In this document: one piece after another, positions 45,024-54,261 of the stretch
Numbering within the stretch: position 1 is the stretch's first letter
Layout of the letters: every line of letters starts with the position of its first letter
NCBI RefSeq assembly: GCF_016859125.1
Contig: NZ_CP069338.1
Location: 11,535,501 to 11,599,500 of the forward strand
Direction: 5' to 3'
Length of the DNA stretch: 64,000 bases
DNA from: Archangium violaceum
GTDB lineage: Bacteria; Myxococcota; Myxococcia; Myxococcales; Myxococcaceae
The notes under the pieces: generated by a model
Seen by the model: only the letters and a program-made list of their open reading frames with translations
What the model was told of the DNA's origin: nothing
Database searches by the model: none
Program-made: the position numbers and the translations under genes

Positions 45024-46163
45024 TTGCTCAATACCTACCTTTCCCGCGAGGCGGCGCGACGGCTCAAGCATGGCGCGCCCTGGGTGCGTCGGGAGGACAT
45101 CGTCTCGATGGAAGGCACCCCGCCCGTAGGGGAGGCGGTGCAGCTCCGGGACGAGGACGGACAGGTGCTCGGGCTGGCGGACGTGGACCTCGAGTCCTCC
45201 TACGCGGTGCGCCGGTTGGGGCTGCCGGAGGAATCGGCCGAGGGCCTCATCGCCCGTCACGTGCGCCACGCCTTCGAGCGCCGCGCGCGCATGGTGGATG
45301 ACCCGCGCTTCTGCCGCTCCATCAACGACGACGGCGACGCCCTCCCCGGCCTCATCGTGGACCGCTATGACACGCACCTCGTCGTCCAGACGCTCACGCG
45401 CGCCATGGACGCCCGGCTGCAGGAGATCACCCGCGCCCTCGTGGAGGTGAGCGGGGCGGAGTCCGTCCTGTTGCGCAACGACACCACCCGGCGCCGGCAG
45501 CTCGGCCTGCCCGTGCAGCGGCCCCATGCCCTCTACGGCAACCCGCCGCGCTGGAGCCGCGTGCTGGAGCTGGGCGCGCGCTTCACGGTGGACCTCACCT
45601 ACGGCCCGGGCGTGGGCTATCCCTATGATCAGCGCGAGCTGCGCCGCTTCATCGCCCGGCTCGCCCAGGGCGCGCGTGTGTTGGATCCGAGCTGCCATGT
45701 GGGCGGACTCTTCGTCCACGCCGGGCGCCATGGTGCCCGCTCCATCCTCGCCTTCGACAGCGACGCGGACACGGCGGACCTGGCCCGGGAGAACGGAGAA
45801 GCCAACGGGTTGTTGGGGCGCCTGCGGGTGGAACGCGGCGATGCGCTCACCGTACTGCGCGGCCTGCACGACACCTTCGACCTGGTGTTGTTGGACACCC
45901 CCGAGGCCACCTCTCGCGAGTCCTTCATCGAGCAGGTGCGCCTGGGCCTGCGCGTCACCCGCCACGGCGGCACCCTGCTCATCGTCGGCTACCACCCGCC
46001 CCTGCCCACGGGCGGCTTCGACGAGCTGGTGGCCGAGGCCTGCGAGCAGGAGGGACGCATGGGCTTCCGCTTCGCCCGGCTGGGCCTGCCGCCGGACCAC
46101 CCCACCCTCGTGGGTTTCCCTGGCACCGACTACCTGTCGGGTATCGTCCTGGAGACGAGCTGA
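45024..46163 (+). CDS. Class I SAM-dependent rRNA methyltransferase (RlmI-like)
   Basis: A 379-residue protein if started at TTG 45024, which has GGGGAGG 6 nt upstream; GTG 44970 or ATG 44979 would add up to 18 residues. The N-terminal PUA-like part is SREAARRLKHGAPWVRREDI. The EEHD-like middle contains NDDGDALPGLIVDRYDTHLV. The Rossmann methyltransferase has RVLDPSCHVGGLFVHAG and FDLVLLDTPEATS. The family methylates cytosine-5 of 23S rRNA (RlmI), but family members differ in target, and the usual catalytic D-P-P-F/Y-like motif is altered here to LLDTPEA. Confidence 0.82.
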   Translation: MLNTYLSREAARRLKHGAPWVRREDIVSMEGTPPVGEAVQLRDEDGQVLGLADVDLESSYAVRRLGLPEESAEGLIARHVRHAFERRARMVDDPRFCRSINDDGDALPGLIVDRYDTHLVVQTLTRAMDARLQEITRALVEVSGAESVLLRNDTTRRRQLGLPVQRPHALYGNPPRWSRVLELGARFTVDLTYGPGVGYPYDQRELRRFIARLAQGARVLDPSCHVGGLFVHAGRHGARSILAFDSDADTADLARENGEANGLLGRLRVERGDALTVLRGLHDTFDLVLLDTPEATSRESFIEQVRLGLRVTRHGGTLLIVGYHPPLPTGGFDELVAEACEQEGRMGFRFARLGLPPDHPTLVGFPGTDYLSGIVLETS

Positions 46164-46169
46164 CCCGCC

Positions 46170-46781
46170 CTACTTCTTCGTCGCGTGTTTGCGCACGGCC
46201 CGGAGGACGTCCGGCACGGACGTCTTGTTCGCCCGGTCGGCGATCCACTTGGGCACCGAGCCCCCCGGGTCCGTGTAGAGATAGTAGGTGGCGAAGGTCT
46301 TCTTCCCGTCCTCGCGCGGCTCCAGCAGCCAGTAGCCCGTGTTGAGTTTCACACGCACCACGCCCTTGCGCTCGGGCGGCACCCCCTCCGTGGCCGCGGT
46401 CCAGGAGGACTTCAGGAAGCCCTTCCCGTCCTTCCAGTCCGACTCGTCGACGATGCGGATGATGAAGTCGCGTTTGTCCACCAGCGGGGCGTTCACCACG
46501 CAATGGAAGACGATGACCTTTCCGTCCTGCTCCGAGGACAGCACGCGGCTCTCCTCGGTATAGGGCATGGTCTTCGTGTAGTGGTTGTAGTCACGAATGA
46601 CCCGCCACACGTCCCGAGGAGGCGCGTCCACGAGGGCGGTGGCCTTCACCTCGGACACGGAGCCTCCCTCGGGGGTCCGGGCCATCACGATGATCCCGTC
46701 ATCGCGGGCCACCTGACGCCAGGCCGGTTCATCGGCGCCAGCCAACAGGACGAGCAGGGGAAGGGCGGAGAAGAAGGACAT
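46170..46781 (-). CDS. Secreted START-domain lipid-binding protein
   Basis: A 203-residue protein with an N-terminal signal (SFFSALPLLVLLAGADEP) and a START/SRPBCC fold: KATALVDAPPRDVWRVIRDY, NAPLVDKRDFIIRI and GYWLLEPREDGKKTFATYYL. Such domains bind lipids or hydrophobic ligands; secretion suggests a periplasmic role. Convergent with the methyltransferase gene (7-bp gap). Confidence 0.8.
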   Translation of the reverse strand: MSFFSALPLLVLLAGADEPAWRQVARDDGIIVMARTPEGGSVSEVKATALVDAPPRDVWRVIRDYNHYTKTMPYTEESRVLSSEQDGKVIVFHCVVNAPLVDKRDFIIRIVDESDWKDGKGFLKSSWTAATEGVPPERKGVVRVKLNTGYWLLEPREDGKKTFATYYLYTDPGGSVPKWIADRANKTSVPDVLRAVRKHATKK

Positions 46782-46834
46782 GAATACATCCTAACCGCCG
46801 AACCGCCTGGGTGGTGCTAGTGTCCGCCCCCGAG

Positions 46835-48289
46835 ATGACGACCGACAATCAGGCCGACAACGCCCCCACTTCCTCCCCCACTGATGCCTCCGTGGAGACG
46901 GTGCGCAAGGTGTACGCGAAGGACCTGCGCGAGAAGGACTCCGTCAACACCGTCTTCCGCGTCACGAAGAAGGACCGCGTCACCGCGCGCAGCGGCAAGG
47001 TGTTCCTCTCCGTGGTGCTCGTCGACAAGAGCGGAGAGATCGACGCCCGCGTCTTCGACAAGGTCGAGGCCCTCGAGCCCGCCTTCGCCACCGGTGACTA
47101 CGTCCTCGTCCGTGGCAATGTCATCGCCTTCCACGGCAAGGTGCAGGTGGTCATCGAGTCCCTCGAGCGGCTGGACCCCGAGCCGTTGGATCCCAAGGAG
47201 TTCGAGCCCCCGGCGGCGCCCGCCCCCGCCCCCGCCGAGCAGGCCCCCGCGCCCAAGGCCGCCGCTCCCGCCCGCGAGCCCCGTGAGGAGCGCCGGAACG
47301 AGGAGCAGGCCGCGCCCAGGACGGGTGGCGAGGGCCACGGAGGCGCCCGCGCCGTGGGGCAGATCCGTGAAATCATCACCGAGCGCGTGAACGATCCCCA
47401 CGTGAAGGCGCTGCTGCTGGCCTTCCTGGATGATCCGCAGATCGCCGCGGGCCTCCCGCAAGCGCCGGCCGCCAAGGGCGTGCACCATGCCTACCGCGGC
47501 GGACTGGCCGACCACCTGCTCTCCGTGATGCGGCTCACCCTGCGCGTGGCGGACCACTACCCCATGGCGGACCGTGACCTGCTGCTCGCCGGCGCCTTCC
47601 TCCATGACGTGATGAAGGTCGCGGAGATCTCCCCGGAGAAGGGCTTCGAGTACACCGACGAGGGCAAGCTGGTGGGCCACCTCGTCATGACGGCGCAGAA
47701 GATCCGCGAGAAGACGCTCTCCCTGCCCAACTTCCCGCCCCTGCTCGAGCAGCACCTCACCCACATCGTCCTCTCGCACCACGGGCGTCTGGAGTACGGC
47801 TCGCCCAAGCTGCCGGTGACGATCGAGGCCCATATCGTCCACGCGCTGGACTCGCTGGACTCGCGCATCGCCTCGTGGGTGGAGGCCATGCAGCGCGACC
47901 CCAACGACAAGTGGACGGAGAACCTGCGGCTCTACGAGCGCTCGCTCTGGAAGGGCCCTGTGCCCACGGCGCGGGGCCGGGCGCCCGTGGAGGGAGGCGG
48001 CCGCAAGAAGTTCAAGGAGAAGAAGCCCAAGGAGCGGCCGGAGAAGACCGCGGGCGAGGCAGCGCCGTCGCAGCGGCCCGAGAAGGCCGAGCGGCAGGAG
48101 AAGCAGCGCGAGCCCAGGCCGCCTCGCGAGCCTCGGGAGCCTCGCGAGGCCCGGGAGCCTCGCGAGCCCAAGCCGCCGCGCGAGCCGGTGAGCGTCCCCA
48201 AGGAGCTGACGTTCAAACCCTTCAGCGTGCTGACGGCGAAGACGGAGCCCGCCAACAAGCCCGAGGGGGGCTCTGACTCGGAAGGCTGA
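46835..48289 (+). CDS. YhaM-like 3'-5' exoribonuclease (OB-fold plus HD)
   Basis: A 484-residue protein. OB-fold nucleic-acid binding part: KDSVNTVFRVTKKDRVTARS, FLSVVLVDKSGEIDARVFDK. Then a Pro/Ala linker and an HD hydrolase: VHHAYRGGLADHLLSV, GAFLHDVMKVAEI (HD pair) and HIVLSHHGRLEYG. This order is that of YhaM exonucleases. A C-terminal tail of about 100 residues is low-complexity, with Lys/Glu and repeated REPRPP/REPREP units, probably disordered and perhaps RNA-contacting. ATG 46835 is preferred to GTG 46811. Confidence 0.85.
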   Translation: MTTDNQADNAPTSSPTDASVETVRKVYAKDLREKDSVNTVFRVTKKDRVTARSGKVFLSVVLVDKSGEIDARVFDKVEALEPAFATGDYVLVRGNVIAFHGKVQVVIESLERLDPEPLDPKEFEPPAAPAPAPAEQAPAPKAAAPAREPREERRNEEQAAPRTGGEGHGGARAVGQIREIITERVNDPHVKALLLAFLDDPQIAAGLPQAPAAKGVHHAYRGGLADHLLSVMRLTLRVADHYPMADRDLLLAGAFLHDVMKVAEISPEKGFEYTDEGKLVGHLVMTAQKIREKTLSLPNFPPLLEQHLTHIVLSHHGRLEYGSPKLPVTIEAHIVHALDSLDSRIASWVEAMQRDPNDKWTENLRLYERSLWKGPVPTARGRAPVEGGGRKKFKEKKPKERPEKTAGEAAPSQRPEKAERQEKQREPRPPREPREPREAREPREPKPPREPVSVPKELTFKPFSVLTAKTEPANKPEGGSDSEG

Positions 48290-48291
48290 TC

Positions 48292-50253
48292 ATGGCGAAG
48301 AAACTCGGGGAGCGGCTCGTCGAGGCGGGACTCGTCACGACGGACGCCATCCAGAAGGCGCTGGAGCACCAGAAGATCACCGGCCACCGGCTGGGGGACT
48401 GTCTGGTGGAGATCGGCCTGCTCCAGGAGGCGGCGTTGCTGCGCTTCCTGGCGGCCGAGTTCCAGACTCGCTTCGTCTCCGCGGAGAAGCTGGCCAAGGC
48501 CCGCATTCCCACGGAGGTGCTGGACAAGGTGCCGGTGCGGCTGGCGGAGGCGCAGAACGTGCTTCCGCTGGCGATCGACCCGGAGCGCAAGCTGCTGTCG
48601 GTGGTGGCGGCCGAGCCGCAGAACAAGAAGCTGATGGACGAGATCGCCCTGGTGACGGGGCTCTCCGAGGTCTACGCGTACGTGGGCCTGCGCAGCACCA
48701 TCGCCGCCGCCATCCGGAAGCACTACTACGGAGACCCCACGGCCTTCGCGTCGCTGGAGGTGGTGACCGCCCAGATCCGGGCGGATGTGTCCACCATGGC
48801 CAGCGCGTACGAGAGCACCACGGGGCCGGCCCCGAGGAGCAGCCTCCAGCTCCGCCTGGAGACGGACGCCCGGCTGCGGATCCAACGCCCGGGCCCACCA
48901 GCGCGGCCCAATACGTCCCGCAGCGATGTGCTCCAGGGCTCGCGCGGGACGGTGACGGACAAGGACTACATCGAGACGCTGAGCATCCTGGTGACGATGC
49001 AGGAGCGCGAGCGCAAGCACCACCGGGGCCACTCGGCGCAGGTGTCGCGGCAGGCGGCGGTGGTGGCCAAACGCCTGGGGATGCCGCCCCGGGACGTGGC
49101 GGCGGTGGCCATCGCGGGCTTCCTGCACGACCTGGGAAAGCCGGCCGAGCGGCACTTCTGCCTGGCCAGCAACGCGATGAATCCGGAGTGGATGGCCGAA
49201 GCCAAGCGCTACAGCCGGGTGCCGGTGAAGCTCTTCGAGTCGGTGCACCTGCCGGTGCAGGTGAACACCATGCTCGCGCAGCTCTACGAGGCCTACGACG
49301 GCTCGGGGACGCCGCAGGGAGCCAAGGGCGACGACATCACCCTGGGCGCGCGCATCCTGGCGACGGTGGACAGCTTCCTGGAGCTGACGAAGAACCCGGC
49401 CAATGCGTACGGGAAGGTGCTGACCAAGGAGCAGGCGCTCGAACACCTGCTCGAGAACTCGGGCAAGCTGTACGACCCGCTGGTGGCGGACATCGTCATG
49501 AGGGTGCAGAGCGGCGAGCTGCTGCGCCAACGCATCGCCAATGACGGGCGGCAGATCCTCGTCGTCGAGCCGGAAGAAGGCACGCGTACGGACTTGCTGG
49601 AGTCCTGCCAGAAGAAGGGCCTGGTGGTGCACGCGCTCTCACTGCTGGAAGGGGCGTACGACGCGCTGGTGTACCAGGACTGCGACGTACTGGTGGTGGG
49701 GCTGAAGTTCGGGCTGGACGAGGTGCTCGGGCTGCTCCAGGCGGTGCGCGCCTCACCGGAGCACGCGGGGCTACCGGTGGTAGTGCTCGGAGATCCGGAC
49801 CCGGGCACGCGCGAGCGGCTGATGATGGGCGGAGCCACGGCGGTGCTGGCTCCCACGGCGCCGGACGAGGCGGCGAAGACGATCCGCGTCCTGTACGACG
49901 ATCGCATCCTGCACAACGGCCCCGCACGAGTGGTGCGAGGGAGCCTGGACGAGATGCCCGCGCAGGAGCTGCTCAAGATGCTGGGAGCGGGCAAGAAGTC
50001 GGGGCGGCTGTACCTGAAGCAGAACGCCCACGAGGGCTTCCTGCACATGGAGCAGGGCAAGCTCGTCTACGCGACCGTCGCGGGACTGAACGGCGAGCAG
50101 GCGATGCAGACGCTGCTGAGCTTCCAGCAGGCGGACTTCCGCTACGATCCGGACGCGCTGTTGCTGGACGTGCCGCAGATGGACAAGGAGCTGCAGCTCG
50201 TTGCCCAGCAGGCCACGACACGAAGGCCCACGACGACCACGGCCGCCGTATAA
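48292..50253 (+). CDS. MshEN / HD-GYP-like / receiver-like / DUF4388 signalling protein
   Basis: A 653-residue multidomain protein. Residues 1-150: MshEN-type domain (LGERLVEAGLVTTDAIQKAL; LGDCLVEIGLLQEAALLRFL), which binds c-di-GMP in some ATPases. About 235-400: HD-GYP-like domain with HRGHSAQVSR and FLHDLGK, but the GYP segment is altered to EAYDGSGTPQG. About 418-540: receiver-like fold lacking the phosphorylatable Asp (CDVLVVGLKFG). About 555-645: DUF4388 (GRLYLKQNAHEGFLHMEQGK). Starts 2 bp after the preceding stop. Probably a c-di-GMP-linked scaffold rather than a classical response regulator. Confidence 0.8.
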   Translation: MAKKLGERLVEAGLVTTDAIQKALEHQKITGHRLGDCLVEIGLLQEAALLRFLAAEFQTRFVSAEKLAKARIPTEVLDKVPVRLAEAQNVLPLAIDPERKLLSVVAAEPQNKKLMDEIALVTGLSEVYAYVGLRSTIAAAIRKHYYGDPTAFASLEVVTAQIRADVSTMASAYESTTGPAPRSSLQLRLETDARLRIQRPGPPARPNTSRSDVLQGSRGTVTDKDYIETLSILVTMQERERKHHRGHSAQVSRQAAVVAKRLGMPPRDVAAVAIAGFLHDLGKPAERHFCLASNAMNPEWMAEAKRYSRVPVKLFESVHLPVQVNTMLAQLYEAYDGSGTPQGAKGDDITLGARILATVDSFLELTKNPANAYGKVLTKEQALEHLLENSGKLYDPLVADIVMRVQSGELLRQRIANDGRQILVVEPEEGTRTDLLESCQKKGLVVHALSLLEGAYDALVYQDCDVLVVGLKFGLDEVLGLLQAVRASPEHAGLPVVVLGDPDPGTRERLMMGGATAVLAPTAPDEAAKTIRVLYDDRILHNGPARVVRGSLDEMPAQELLKMLGAGKKSGRLYLKQNAHEGFLHMEQGKLVYATVAGLNGEQAMQTLLSFQQADFRYDPDALLLDVPQMDKELQLVAQQATTRRPTTTTAAV

Positions 50254-50255
50254 CC

Positions 50256-50290
50256 CCCCTCTCCCTCCGGGAGAGGGTCGGGGTGAGGGT
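50256..50290. repeat. REP-like inverted repeat / possible bidirectional terminator
   Basis: CCCTCTCCCTCCGGGAGAGG is the core of an imperfect palindrome followed by GTCGGGGTGAGGGT, a sequence type often scattered between genes in high-G+C proteobacteria. It sits between two converging genes. Confidence 0.55.
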
Positions 50291-50305
50291 ATCTCGTGCC
50301 TGTCA

Positions 50306-51079
50306 TCACACGGTGAACCCGAACAGCGCCGCCGCGTTGGCCGTGGTCACCTCGGCCACCTGCTCGAGGGTCACACCCTTCAATTCGGCGACCTTCCTGG
50401 CCGTCTCGACGACATACGAGGGCTCGTTCTTCTTGCCCCGGTAGGGAACAGGAGCCAGATACGGGCTGTCCGTCTCCACCATCAGCCGGTCCAGGGGAGC
50501 GAAGCGCACGGCGTCCTGGAGCGCCTGGGTCTTCTTGTAGGTGACGACGCCGGACAGCGACAGCATGAAGCCCAGCTCCAGGTAGCGCCGGGCCGCGTCG
50601 GTGTCCCCGGTGAAGCAGTGGATGACGCCGCGGCTCACGCCCTCTTCCTTCAGGATGGCCTCGCAGTCGCCATGCGCGTCCCGCACATGCACCACGAGCG
50701 GCTTGCCGAGCCGCTTCGCCAGCGCGCACTGCCTCCGGAACACCTGTGCCTGCACGTCCCGGGGAGAGTGATCGTAGTAGTAATCGAGCCCCGCCTCGCC
50801 CACGGCGTGGATCTCCGGGCGGGCACACGTGCGCTCCAGGTGCTCGAGGTCCGCCTCGGTGGCGCGAGCCGCCTCGTGCGGATGGATGCCGAGCGTGGGC
50901 GTGAGAAAGTCGGGATGAGCGGCGGCGACCTCCAGGGCGATGCCCCAGTCTCCGGGGCCCTGGAACTGGCCGACGATGACGGCATGAACCAACCCGGCGG
51001 CGCGGGCGCGCTCCAGCGCGGCGGTCACCTGCGCGGACTCGGCGCGATCGAAGTGGCAGTGGGAATCAACGAGCCTCAT
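50306..51079 (-). CDS. tatD: TatD-family metal-dependent DNase
   Basis: A 257-residue TIM-barrel hydrolase. Metal ligands are visible in LVDSHCHFD, TLGIHPHE, AVGEAGLDYYYD, VHVRDAHGD, VIHCFTG and ETDSPYLAP. The family contains 3'-5' exonucleases active in DNA repair and degradation. The ATG overlaps the stop of the HEAT-repeat gene by 4 bp, so it is the third gene of the metG operon. Confidence 0.92.
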   Translation of the reverse strand: MRLVDSHCHFDRAESAQVTAALERARAAGLVHAVIVGQFQGPGDWGIALEVAAAHPDFLTPTLGIHPHEAARATEADLEHLERTCARPEIHAVGEAGLDYYYDHSPRDVQAQVFRRQCALAKRLGKPLVVHVRDAHGDCEAILKEEGVSRGVIHCFTGDTDAARRYLELGFMLSLSGVVTYKKTQALQDAVRFAPLDRLMVETDSPYLAPVPYRGKKNEPSYVVETARKVAELKGVTLEQVAEVTTANAAALFGFTV

Positions 51080-52062
51080 GGCATTTCCTCGATGAGCTCG
51101 GAGAGCTCGGCACGGGCCTCGGCGGAGAACGCGGGCAATACCGCGCGCACCCGGTCACGGCCCTCGGGAACGCCGAGCAGCCACAGGCCCTCGGCGGCAT
51201 CGAGCCGGTAGTCCTCGTGGACCCCGGGCTCGTCGAGCAGGGACAGCAACCACGGCAGGGCCTTCGGGTCACCCAATCGGCCCAGCCCACGCGCCGCCGC
51301 GCCCCGGCAATCGTCCTTGGGATCGGAGAGGATCGCGTGCAGCCGCTCGATGGCGCCCGGGGCCTTCACCTCGCCACATAGCTCCACGGCGAGGGCCCGG
51401 TCCTGGGCCCAGTTCCACCGCCGCCGCTCGGTCCGCTTGAGGAGCCAGCCGGCCCCCTCGGGATCGCCCAGCTTCGCGAGCACGCCGGCCGCCTGGGTGC
51501 GGTCGAAGGCGGGCAACATCCAACGGCGGAACAGACGCTGAACGGCGGGCAGCGCACGCGCATCCCCCAGCTCGGCGAGTGCCCCGAGCGCACGGAAGCG
51601 CAGCAGATCCTCATTGAGCGCTTCGACGAGCACGTCCAGTCCGGCCGGGTGCTTGAGGGCGGCCATGCCGCGAGCGGCCTCGAAGCGGACCTCGAAGACG
51701 GGATCCTCGAGGGCCTGGGCCAACGTGCCGCGACAGTCGGGCCGGGCGAGATCGGCGAGGCGTCCGGCGGCCTCCAGACGCACCAGGCTCTCCTCGTCGG
51801 CGAGTTGCCCGGCGAGGAACCCGGGAAGCTCCTCGGCGGACAGCACCGCGGTGGCCATGCCCACGCCGGTGCGGCGCACGGCCACCTGCTTGTCGGCGAG
51901 CAGCCGCGTGAGCGCCTCGGAGAGCTCGGGCGCGCGAGAGGCGTCCTCGGCGGCCAGATGGAAGAGGAACTCCGCCGCCTCGGCGCGCTTGCCGGGGTCC
52001 CTCTCCCGCTCGAGGGTGAGAAGGGCCCGGTCCCGTTCGACCCACCAGTCCGTCACGCTCAC
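51076..52062 (-). CDS. HEAT-repeat protein
   Basis: A 328-residue cytoplasmic protein made of repeated two-helix units, for example EESLVRLEAAGRLADLA, DPVFEVRFEAARGMAALKHP and DDCRGAAARGLGRLGDPKAL. Such scaffolds bind partner proteins; no catalytic motif is present. GTG 52062 overlaps the metG stop (GTGA) and its own stop overlaps tatD, so it is firmly part of the operon. Confidence 0.85.
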   Translation of the reverse strand: MSVTDWWVERDRALLTLERERDPGKRAEAAEFLFHLAAEDASRAPELSEALTRLLADKQVAVRRTGVGMATAVLSAEELPGFLAGQLADEESLVRLEAAGRLADLARPDCRGTLAQALEDPVFEVRFEAARGMAALKHPAGLDVLVEALNEDLLRFRALGALAELGDARALPAVQRLFRRWMLPAFDRTQAAGVLAKLGDPEGAGWLLKRTERRRWNWAQDRALAVELCGEVKAPGAIERLHAILSDPKDDCRGAAARGLGRLGDPKALPWLLSLLDEPGVHEDYRLDAAEGLWLLGVPEGRDRVRAVLPAFSAEARAELSELIEEMP

Positions 52063-54146
52063 TTCACCTCGGAGCCGGGAGGCATGTCACCCGGGTCCAA
52101 CAGGGACAGGTCCTTGCCACCGGGGCCCGCGGTCAGAATCATCCCGCGCGACTCGATGCCACGCAGCATGCGCGGCTTGAGGTTGGCCACCACCACCACC
52201 TTGCGGCCCTGCACCTGCTCGGGCTGGAAGGCCTCGGCGATGCCGGAGCAGATGGTGCGCGGCTGCTCCTCGCCCAGGTCCACGGTGAGCTTCAGCAACT
52301 TGTCCGCCTTGGGCACGCGCTCGGCGGCGAGAATCTTGCCCACCTTGAGCACCACCTTGGCGAAGTCGCCAATCTCGATCTCTCCCGGCGCGGCCTCGGC
52401 GGGCTTCGCCTCGGGGGCCTTGGCCTCGGCGGGCTTGGGCTCGGAGGCCTTCTTCTTGCCCTCCTTGGCCGGCTCGGCGGCGGCGGGAGGCTGGCCGAGG
52501 ATGGCGTTGACGCGGTCCTCCTCCAGACGCGGCAGGAGCGGCTCGGGGGTACCCACGGGCCGGCTGCGGTCGAGCAGCGGGTAGCGCGCGGTGGCGAGCG
52601 CCTCGAAGGTGAGCGGCGGCGCGTTGAGCTGCGCGAAGAGCTTCTCCGTCACGCGCGGAATCACCGGCGAGAGCAGCGCACCGAGCAGATAGGCCACCTC
52701 GGCGGCGTCGCTCAGGTCGGCGCGAGCGGCCTCGGGATCCGTCTTCACCTTGGCCCAGGGGGCCGCGTTCTGGAGGAAGCCGTTCGCCGTCTGGGAGATT
52801 TCCGTGATGATGCGGATGGCGTTGCGGTACTCGAGCTTCTCGAAGGCCTCGCGCACCTCGGGGACGCGGGCGAGCGCGGCCTCCACCAGCGCCTTGCCGG
52901 GACCCTCCTTCGTGGCGGGAGCGAGCCGCTTCTCCAGCACCGCGCCCGCGAGCATGGACAGGCTGCGGTTGGCCAGGTTGCCGATGTTGTTCACCAGCTC
53001 GCCGTTCACCCGGAGGCGGAAGTCCTTGAGGCTCAGGTCGATGTCCTCGATGCCCGAGCCGAGCGTGGCGGCGTAGAAGTAGCGCAGGTAGCTCGGGTCC
53101 AGGTGCTCCAGGTAGGCGCGCGCGGCGATGAGGGTGCCCCGCGTCTTCGACATCTTCTCCCCGTTGAGGGTGAGGTGGCCGTGCACCTTGATCGCATCGG
53201 GCCGCTTGAGACCGGCCACCTTGAGGACGGCGGGCCAGAAGAGCGCGTGGAAGTAGACGATGTCCTTGCCGATGAAGTGGACGATGCGGGCATCGCTGCC
53301 CTCGGCCCAGTAGTCCAGGGCGCTCTTCGCCTTGCCCGTCGTCTGGGCCCACTTCTCCGTGGTGGCGATGTAGCCGATGGGGGCGTCCAGCCAGACGTAG
53401 AAGTACTTGTCCGTCTCACCCGGGATGGGGAAACCGAAGTACGGACCGTCGCGGCTGATGTCCCAGTCCGCCAGACCCTGCTCGAAGAAGCCCTGGAGCT
53501 GGGTGGCGAGGCCCTGGTGGAGGAAGTCCGGCTTGCGCAGCGTCTCCTGCAGGAAGCCCGCGTGGTTCGACAGCTTGAAGAAGAGATGCGGGGACTTGCG
53601 GCGCACCGGAGGCGTGTTGCACAGGGCGCACCGGGGCTCGATGAGGTCCGTGGGGGCGTAGGCCTTGCCACACTTCTCACAGGCGTCGCCGTATTGGTCG
53701 GCCGCCTTGCAGTTGGGACAGGTGCCCTTGATGAAGCGATCCGGGAGGAAACGCTTGTCCACCTCGCAGTAGGCCTGCTCGACGTCGCGCTTCTCGATGT
53801 CCCCGTGCTCCTTCAGCCGCCCGTAGATGAGCTCGGCGTAGTGCTTGTTCTCGGGCGAGTTGGTGGAGTGGAAGTAGTCGAACTGGACGCCGAACTCGCG
53901 GAAGTCCGCCTGATGCGCCTCGTAGAAGCGCGCGATGAACTCCTCGGGCTTGAGGCCGTGCTTCGCGGCGTTCAGCTCGATGGGCGTGCCGTGGGTGTCG
54001 TCGGCACAGAAGTAGACGACGTCCTTGCCGCAGGAGCGCTGGAAGCGCACGTAGATGTCGGTCTGGATGTACTCGACCATGTGGCCCAGATGGATGGGGC
54101 CGTTGGCGTACGGTAGCGCGCTGGTGACGAGGATTCTCTCCGCCAT
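52059..54146 (-). CDS. metG: Methionyl-tRNA synthetase
   Basis: A 695-residue class I aminoacyl-tRNA synthetase. HLGH (residues 19-22) is the HIGH motif, and EKMSKTRG the KMSKS loop. Two zinc knuckles (CPNCKAADQYGDACEKCG; CALCNTPP) define the MetG1 type. A Lys/Ala/Pro linker and a C-terminal EMAP-like tRNA-binding domain (FAKVVLKVGKILAAERVPKA, RGIESRGMILTAG) follow. ATG 54146 is chosen; the longer open frame to 54197 lacks conserved sequence. First gene of the metG-HEAT-tatD operon. Confidence 0.95.
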   Translation of the reverse strand: MAERILVTSALPYANGPIHLGHMVEYIQTDIYVRFQRSCGKDVVYFCADDTHGTPIELNAAKHGLKPEEFIARFYEAHQADFREFGVQFDYFHSTNSPENKHYAELIYGRLKEHGDIEKRDVEQAYCEVDKRFLPDRFIKGTCPNCKAADQYGDACEKCGKAYAPTDLIEPRCALCNTPPVRRKSPHLFFKLSNHAGFLQETLRKPDFLHQGLATQLQGFFEQGLADWDISRDGPYFGFPIPGETDKYFYVWLDAPIGYIATTEKWAQTTGKAKSALDYWAEGSDARIVHFIGKDIVYFHALFWPAVLKVAGLKRPDAIKVHGHLTLNGEKMSKTRGTLIAARAYLEHLDPSYLRYFYAATLGSGIEDIDLSLKDFRLRVNGELVNNIGNLANRSLSMLAGAVLEKRLAPATKEGPGKALVEAALARVPEVREAFEKLEYRNAIRIITEISQTANGFLQNAAPWAKVKTDPEAARADLSDAAEVAYLLGALLSPVIPRVTEKLFAQLNAPPLTFEALATARYPLLDRSRPVGTPEPLLPRLEEDRVNAILGQPPAAAEPAKEGKKKASEPKPAEAKAPEAKPAEAAPGEIEIGDFAKVVLKVGKILAAERVPKADKLLKLTVDLGEEQPRTICSGIAEAFQPEQVQGRKVVVVANLKPRMLRGIESRGMILTAGPGGKDLSLLDPGDMPPGSEVK

Positions 54147-54261
54147 GGGTTCTCCTGAGGGGGGGCGGACATTAGCCGCTCGAAGGGCTCCGGTCATCGG
54201 GAAGTAACGAAGGAACGCGCCTGATGCACCGGGGCCCCGGAGCTGTTATCGACCCCACACG

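Noticed and set aside
48120-48190. DNA-level tandem repeat as regulatory element
   Set aside because: The repetition GCCTCGCGAGCC is explained by coding for a repeated Arg-Glu-Pro peptide.
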